Below are positions 52,101-61,100 of a DNA stretch of 64,000 bases, piece after piece. Source of the DNA: Lineus longissimus (Eukaryota > Nemertea > Pilidiophora > Heteronemertea > Lineidae); assembly GCF_910592395.1 (NCBI RefSeq), contig NC_088320.1, positions 16,120,501 through 16,184,500 of the forward strand. Direction: 5' to 3'. The translations under genes were made by a program, and so were the position numbers. Under the pieces are notes generated by a model, which was not told the DNA's origin, did no database searches, and saw only the letters and a program-made list of their open reading frames with translations. Every line of letters starts with the position of its first letter. Position 1 is the first letter of the stretch.

Positions 52101-55100
52101 CATTACTGTCCATCCTTTGAATGGCATTCGACAAAAATGCGCATAATATCTAAGGCCGAAGTTACATAGACCTCATTCGTTCATTTCCCAGGACTCATTT
52201 TCCCCTTTTGCTTTCGTTCCCCTGTAAAAGCACGGCCTTGTGGCGTGCATTCACCGAGGAATGAAAGAAAAACCCGGAAAGTGACTCGTGGTAAATGAAC
52301 GAATGAGGTCTATGTAACTTCGGCCTAAGGGGGCTCGGCCTGCATATCCAGAAACAATGTTAGATCGGCGAGTCTAGAGAATTGACACTTTGACTCCTCT
52401 ACAGTATGTCTTATACCATAACAATCCACAGCTGTGTTGTTCTTTGGAATAAAAGTACATGGAACCGATTCACTAAATCCGAACTTTCCAGGAAGTGTTA
52501 ACTAAGTGTCAACTTGGTACTAGCTTAGTGTTAACTAAGAGTTGATCTGTAGCGGGGGTTAAGGGCAGGGTATCTTTACTTTCCAGGGTTACACTTGGGT
52601 AACCGTTGTGCCAGATTAACTCTGATATGACCTCGCGCAATGTCAGAAGTCTGAGAGCCGTTTCGACGGGCATTTTGGATGGGGTTTTCCGTGCGGGTCT
52701 CGAATATCGGCTATAAGATTTACTCTTTATCAATTCAAGGGGAAGACATAAAACCTCAACAGGAATCAACATCGTCATTTATGGAATTCCATAACTTGAG
52801 TCTTACTCCTGGTAGACAGTATTATAGCAACGTGAGGGCGTGTAATAAGGCCGGACTATGTAACGAGAGACATTCAGATGGCGTTATCATAGACCTCGAA
52901 CCTCCACTGGCTGGGGTTGTTCTGGATGGACCAGGTAAGCTAATAGTTTATTTCAGTTAAATAAAATGTTCTGTACCACGTGTTTAGATGAAAATACAAG
53001 CAGAGAATGTAAGACGTATCTGATGTGTTCGAGCCTGATAATCTGTAATATTTGGTGATTGTGACGTCTCGTTGAAATACAACCTATCACGGAGCGGCCC
53101 GGTATAACGCCAACTCCATCCAACCCTTCCCGGGCCGCTACGTAGCGCCCCGGGACAATGCCATCTCCAAACAATCTGTCCCGGGTCGCTACGTAGCGCC
53201 CCGGGACAAAGCTATCTCCAAACAATCTGTCCCAGGGCGCTAAGTAGCGACCCGGGTCACTATCTAGGCCTATTTTACTGCTGGGGTAATTAGCGCTATC
53301 TATCAATATACATGTATATATACATACAGTGACTACTTAGTTAACTGGTGCTTGGTCTAAAATTTTCTAAGTCACTAATAGAGGCCCAGAATGGGATATT
53401 GTCGATTTACGACCATGTAGGGCCTATACTAATCACATTTCAATGAAGAAAATGACAGAGTTTTGATTACATGTTCATTTCTTGATCTGGTCTTCTGTGG
53501 CCAATTTTATCAATCAATGGTTGGTATGAAAGGCAATTGCAGTTGTGTAATTTCCTAGGCCCTTTACCCTAACAATCATATTGGTCATTCCTGTAGAAAG
53601 TTCAAATCATGAGGAACACAACGTTGTTGTTACTGCTGATGCTTTCGCTCTTTGTCATGTGTCAGTCAATGATGGATGCTGGCAATGATGACGATGATGA
53701 TGATGATGATGCCGATCAGCAGAATGGTGCTGCAGCAGTTGGTCTCCCTCGACGATGTAACAGTTACACTGTTGAAGCCAGGCTGCGACATGCCTTGGAT
53801 TGCCAAACAGCAATTGAACATGGCCGCATTCTAAATGTCAATGAGTATGCTAGGCGCTATCGACTATCCCCAACAACGCTCAGGAGATGGATACAGAACA
53901 TCGATGAAATGACGGATCAAGTGGAGGAAAATGCAGAACGCCGGCGAGTCAGAACCGACCATGATGGTTGTTGGCCGGAAGTTGAGAATATCGTGCACCA
54001 GCATTTTCAAGAACGGAGGAATATTGCCCTGCCCGTTTCTCGGTCGGACATTGTTAATGATGCAACGATTGAATTTCAGAACTGGTGGGGCCAACTCCCA
54101 CACAATGAACTTGAGGACATTGCAGCACGTCGCCCCGAAAGGTCCCAGTTTTCTGCATCAGTGGGTTGGGTTACAAATTTTATGAAACGGAAAAAGATTG
54201 TTTTCCGCCGTAAAACGAAAGATTCCACCACTGTACCGGCTGATGCACCACAGAGAGTGAGAGAATTTCAGACTGGCGTTAGGCAAACTGTAGCTGACAA
54301 CCATGTCCACACGCTCTTGAACTTTAACGAAACGTTTGCTCAGTTGGACTTCCCTCCGATGTATACAGCTGAGACCAGAGGTACAGTAGATGTAAATGTG
54401 AAAACATCGCGAGGAAATGCCAAACTCGGGTGCACCGTTGGATTGACAGTTGGCTCCAACGGAGAAAAACCGCCTGCTCATGTTGTTTTCAGGCAGCCGG
54501 GCTTCGTGCGTCAGATTAGAGATTTGAACAACATTCCAGATAACGTACTGGTCACATCCTCGAGGTCTGGTTGGGAGAATGGAGAGACACTGCAACATTG
54601 GTTGGACAATGTTCTTTTCCCTTACATTGGCGATTTTGACTTTAATGACATCCTTCTGCTTTTGGACAGATTCCGACCGCATCAAGCAGAGGATTTCTGT
54701 TACCCAATGGTTGAAGCAGGCATACTGTTAGACAATATTCCTGCTAGGTGTACATCGCTGGCTCAGCCGTTAGATCTCACTATTATGAGGGGATTTAAAG
54801 CTATAATGCGAAAGTATTGGAAGTTATGGAAATGTGATGCAACTGAGGCTGACGGAAATTGCCGCAAAATTACATTACAGGATGTACTCGGCATTATAAG
54901 TAGAGCATGGAATGATGTAGCTCCTGAGTCTGCGGCTAAGTCATTTCAAGTGGCTGGCTTAACACCTCAACCAGATGGTCATTATCGTGATGATGTTGCA
55001 GATGATTTGTTGCTTGGTGAAAACGAATTGTCAGACTCCGATAATGATGATGATAACTTAAATTTTGACGACAACTTGGAATTGTAAAACAGTTGTAGTG

Positions 55101-58100
55101 CAAAGTAGTGAATAAGTAAATGTTGTTAATGGCATCGGTTATGTAAGTGTTAGTTACTTTACCCCCCAAGTTAAACTTTTGGGCAAAAATCTCACATCCC
55201 CTCCCTGATTCAAATGCCACTTTTTTTAGGGTTTACCCTGTAAAAAGTTTGTAACGACATTCATTTTCCATGAAAAGCACTGGCCAGTGATCGTAGTCTT
55301 GGATGGACTTTCTGCATGTCGGATTTCAAGCTATTAAAACTTTCTGAGTACTTGATGAAAGTGATCATAGTCAATAGGTATCAATGCCGACATGTGCAGT
55401 AGGCTCAAGTTGTCATTATTAGCCCATTTATGCTTCTCAAAAGGAATGTAGGCCCTGCACAACCCATCTGGGCCTAAAATGCATATTATAATGACCTATT
55501 ATGGACTTAGAAAATTTTAGACCAGCACCAGTTAACTAAGTACTCACTGTATATAGTTTATTTATCGTACTCTTGTACATTTTACAGTATTGTGCATTGT
55601 GCGCTTACAAGAAAAGGTGCATTGAACAAGACAAGAACGTAAAAACAAAATACATGTATCAAAGTCTATTTATGAAAGAAAAAAATCTCATGGATCCTCT
55701 GCCGCGGGGGGGGGCAAAGGTCAACTTATCATTCGCATGCTAGATGCGTAATAGCATCTGACAGCTCATCTCTATCAAAGAGGTGATAGTCACCCCTGTC
55801 TCTCATCAGTATAAGATCCCTGATCACACTGCCTATGTCATTCGTTTCGATATCACCAACTTTGTTACCCCTTCTAATAAGGTTGTCCCTATCGGTCCCT
55901 ATCTTCTCACATAGTACATTGATGTTTCCCCCGACGGAGGAACTACTTCCGTAAATGACTAATTTCGCAGACAGTTCAACCAGTTCATTATAACTTCTCA
56001 GAGCAGTCTTAAAAAATTTTAAAAACCTGCTGTGCATCTGAAATTCCGGATTGATATCCCGGCATATAGTAGGCAACAAATTTGAGTGTGTCCGATACGG
56101 TAATTTGAATAGTTTCCTTATACATTTCCTCCAGGTCGTAAGCAGTCTATCCATGTGCCTAGAAGAAAAATCCCACAGTACGCTGCCGTATAAACACATG
56201 ACATATGTTTTGAACAGGCGATATTTTACATCAATGTCGCAATGACCAAATGCAGAGACAAGTGCATTAGTTCGGGCAATCATGTTTCCAATAGCTTGAT
56301 CAATAAGTGTCTGCTCGGCGTGGGGGCCTATGATATGGCCCAGGTGATTTGCTATATCTTCTACCTCAAGTCTGTTGTTTTGCCACCTTAAAAAAGTATC
56401 GGCTGCTTCTTTTCCAAACAATAGGAAGTGTGTTTTAATGACATTGAACAATAATCTATACTCCTCTGAATATCTATCACAAATCTTAAGCATTTCCTGC
56501 ATGCCATGTCTAGTGGGGCACAATAGAACTACATCATCGGCGTACGCCAATGCCCCTACAAATTGTTGGCCAATATAACATCCGTAACTCGACTGTTTCA
56601 AGTCCAGTAGCATTTCATCCGAGTAAATGCAGAATAAAATAGGGGACATTACTCCACCCTGCTTTATACCATTTTTTACATTAATTACCCTACTTAGAGT
56701 GTCCTTCCATTTTACTTGGACATATTGACACGTGTACAGCGTTGCCAGAAATTTCACAATCAGTGGACAACATTTCTTTTTTACTAACAAGTTGAACAGC
56801 CTGGTGTATTCAATCCTGTCGAATGCACGACTGGCATCTAATAACGTCACGTAAACATTACTTCCATGCGAGAGATAATAATCAATAACTTCTTTGAGCA
56901 CAAATGTACACTGGGTGGTAGAACTCTTTTTCTTAAACCCAAATTGCAGATCAGATGTGCAAAAAACCTGAGGGCATTTTTCCATAATGATGTGGTCTAA
57001 CACCTTACATAAGACACTACTTAATGCGATTCCTCTATAGTTATCAGAATCGTTTATAGACTTTCTCTTGTTCTTGGGGATAGGAATTATAATCGACCTT
57101 TTGAACGCCTCTAGTATGTAAGAATGGGACAACATGAGCGTGAAAAGCTCCGCTAGCTTCTTGTCGAGTACCTCTGTACCATGTATCAAATGGTCACTAA
57201 ATAGAGTCTTCCCACCATCATGTTTTCCTTTGTTCAGTTTGAAAATTGCAGATCGAACTTCAACTGCTGAGATAGTGTGGCTAATGCACCCACATCTGTT
57301 AGTTTTACATCTAGAGTCTATGTCGTTGTCCAAGTCTTTAATTATATCACTCATCTGATCCTCGTCGTAACCAACCGATGAATATAAAGCCTCATATTTA
57401 ACAGCAAACCTATCCGCGATGGATCTGTCATCCATAGCATCATCAATTCTCACTGCGTAGGTCTGTTTCTTCTTTTTTCCCCTATTGATCAACTTCCAGA
57501 AGTCGCTGTCATTCTTTTCCAGGTATGCCATTGCTATTCTATTACTCTCAGCTACCTTATTCTCCTTTTTGGAGAGTTTGACGGCATGGTGGTATCTCGC
57601 CCTAGTCGTTTTACGGATCTCGAATACGACCCCTTGCCTTTGCGACCCCCCGGCCTTCCAGATGTTGTGCCAAAGCAGCGCCCTTTCTCTAAGCTCTCTA
57701 ATGTTTTCGTTCCACCCTGGAAAAGGTTTCCGACCTTTTGCCTGAGCATTGACCTGACTAGGAAAACATTCTTCCCCTGCAGTTAAACATGCACTAATGA
57801 TATCATTGTGTAAAGCCTCGATCCCTTCCTTGTGGTCATTACATTTGAATATATTACAATAGTCGCGTGCCGTTCTTTCAATGGCGTTCACCTCCCTGTC
57901 TAGATTAAACTTATATTGCACCGGGCCTAGAAATTCTTTGTGATTACGACCATTGTCATGGAGTTTTATCTTATTTTGTACCGGGAGTCGACCTCATGGA
58001 CTGTAAGAGCCGTGGTGACGGACTTTTGTTCCACTTTGACCGTGGGTCGCAGATCATTTGATAGGGGCAGTACCGGTATTGATGTTGGTAGACATATGCC

Positions 58101-61100
58101 GAATCCCAGAAATAATAAATCCCAATCCATTTAATAGACTGTTCCGATTGCAATACAACCAAATGTTTTACAGGAAATGTTGTATTTGCCTGTTTGATAA
58201 CGCAGTCATCCAGTCAGAGGGTAAAGGGGCTGAGTGCTGCAGGATCCATCCATTGGATTGCGATTCTAGCGAAAACTACCCGGGCGGTTTTTCGGAAATA
58301 ATTTGTTCACTATGTTGAGGAGTTTGTCATGGCGATTCGTGTGCAATGTCTAAAAATGCAAAGCTTCTACTATTTTACCTTTCGTTTTTTGGGTTTGAAG
58401 CAAGACAAAACATATCAATTAGGTCAATTTCAGTTCTTTACTTTACCATAATTAATGTTTTGGGCCATGGTGTCATCCATTCATTTTCTTCATAACAAAT
58501 CGCCTTGGTAGTTTTTGCTAGAATCACAATCCAATGGATGCATCCTTAAGCACTCAGCCCCTTTAATTCGTCCCTGTTAGCTGGGAGCGGGCTCATTGTG
58601 TTTTTTCCTCCCTACTTCAATATTGAGCACCGCGTCCTTTCCTTCGCTTTCTCTTTGTCAGGTTTGCACGACGAGCAGTACCAGAACAGAACACACCTCG
58701 TGGCGGCACACTGGAACGGTTTTGTAGACCTCGGCTCCGCTATCCATTATTACATGTGGTGTGTAGGCACTAACCAAGAGACTGATGAGTGTGATGTGTG
58801 GCCTTGGACAAATGTTGGATTACACACAAGAATAAGGAAAACGGCAACATCTCATTTACCAGCTGGTAAGTACTAAAACAGAAATCTCCAGTCTTGTTTC
58901 GGCTCACAAAGCCAAATGTGGTTTTCATGCAATTGCGACCAGTCCCGACCTTTTGTTGAAATTCATGATCAATACTCAACCATTATTTTATGCGTCACCT
59001 CGGTCAATGCCAGTAATTGTTGTCAGGTATGTTTCCAATCACGCATTGTACGTTAATAGCACTTGATCCATTCGTAAATACGATAGGACATGTAGCATTA
59101 CTATTACAAGCAATTGCAACCTGTCTTAATAATCAGTGCTAATTCCCATTCGACTCCATGCTTCTTCCAATACAACTGATAATAAGCATAACGCTAAAAG
59201 GGTAAATTTCGTCCTGGGTGACCCTACATTAAGTGCACCCAGGACCAACCTGGGTGTGCTTTGACAGCACCCAGGATGATCCTTGGTGCACTTAAATATC
59301 CTCATGTGCACCCAGCTGGAAATTCGCGGCGATTAAAAACCTGTGTCCGAGGTTTGGTATATGTGCGTTTAGCTGAACACGAATTGTAAACGAGGCATCA
59401 AAATGTCAGTCCGGGTTCCGCCAACATAGCAGAATAACATCAGCGGGTCATCATCATCATCATCACCATCACTTTAGTGATAATTCTGCCGTATTAAATC
59501 CATATTTGTAAACTTTTCAAGGGAATAAATGAGAAAGATATTCGGCACGAGATTTCGTGATTTGCAACAACACAAACATACCATTTTCAACCTTGGAAAC
59601 AGGTTTTTAATTGGCGTGAATTTCATGCTGGGTGCAGATAAGCATACTTAAATGCACGTCCACATGGTGGTCCTGGGACCAATGACGGTGCACCCAGGGC
59701 GACATTTACCCTTTTATCGATAATAAATACACCTGCAACAAAAATTCCAAATTAGTCAACATTTAGTATGTCCTATTTTATAATTCATCATTGACGTATT
59801 CTCTGTCGATTTTCAGGACGTAAGATCTTCAACAAAGTTTACGCAGTAGATTCCGCCGGATACCACTCACGTGTTGCAGTCTCCAATGGCGTAACTGTTG
59901 ACATCACACCGCCTGCCATTCTAACCAAACTTAAGTTTGGAGACAACATAGTAAACAACCCATCATTTGAAGAAGATCAGGGAATCAGTATGGCAGCTAT
60001 AGCCAACGTCACTGCGAGTAGCTCACCACAGCAGATCCAGGGTTGGCAGGCCAATAAAACGGCCACTGCCTTCTCAGTGAATGAGGCGGCATTAGCCAGG
60101 GAAGGTCGACAATTCCTATTCCTCATTGGTTCGCTCTACCAGAAGTTGTCTGGCCTCGTGGTCGGTGAAAGATATATCATGGAGTTATATGTCAGCAAGA
60201 TCCTGCTACTCAAGTCTCGAAATCCGTCTCAAGGCGGTAGAGAAGGTACAATTCGACTTCCAGATGGCGAGGAGTATGTATTCAAGGTGAGAAGCAGGAC
60301 AGGCCACCACGACACCTCCAGCGGAGCAGCCACCTATTGGATCAAGCATATATATTACTTTAAAGCTGAGTCAGCTACTGGGAACGTCATTATTTCGACT
60401 GCTGGGCAAGGAAATGCTATTGCAATAGATGACGTTTGCATTAAACAAGTCCAAGATGGCCAGGAATCGGAGGCAAGCAGTGAAATGATGGAGTCGTCAA
60501 TGCATGTGCAGTATGTGTTCACAGCTGACTGGATGTCTCTTCATGTTGCCTGGGAATTCGAAGATAATGAAAGTCCAATTGTAGAGTATAAAGTAGCAGT
60601 TGGTAAGTTCTAACCCATTTTTGTTCATAGTTATTATAGACCCCACATACAACAAATGTGGGGTCTATATTGAGATTACTAGGAGAAGGTACTAGGCTTC
60701 TGCATTCTTCCCAGGTTATATTATGGAGGTAGTCCAGCAAAACTGCTATTTCAACGGAAAAACTGTCAACCCTGTCCAATCAAACTAAACTCGATCTAGT
60801 GCACCTGGCAAAGATTTTTTCGAAATTCGGATAATTTTGATGACTTTGAAGCGTTTTTATGCGCCGATTTTCTTCTGATTTGCTTTCAAATCTCCGACGC
60901 GATTCTGTCAATCACACGTACATTAGCATAAGCTCCGCCCCGTAACGGTGACGTCATATCCTCATGTATCATGGCGGCGGTATCTCTTGTCGAAGTGGCG
61001 AGCTGTCGAGTATTTTGAGCAAAGAACGACGGTTGAATGTAGGAATAACATAAAGGAATAGCCTTAAATGCTTATCGATGATCCATCCTGCCCATCTGAA

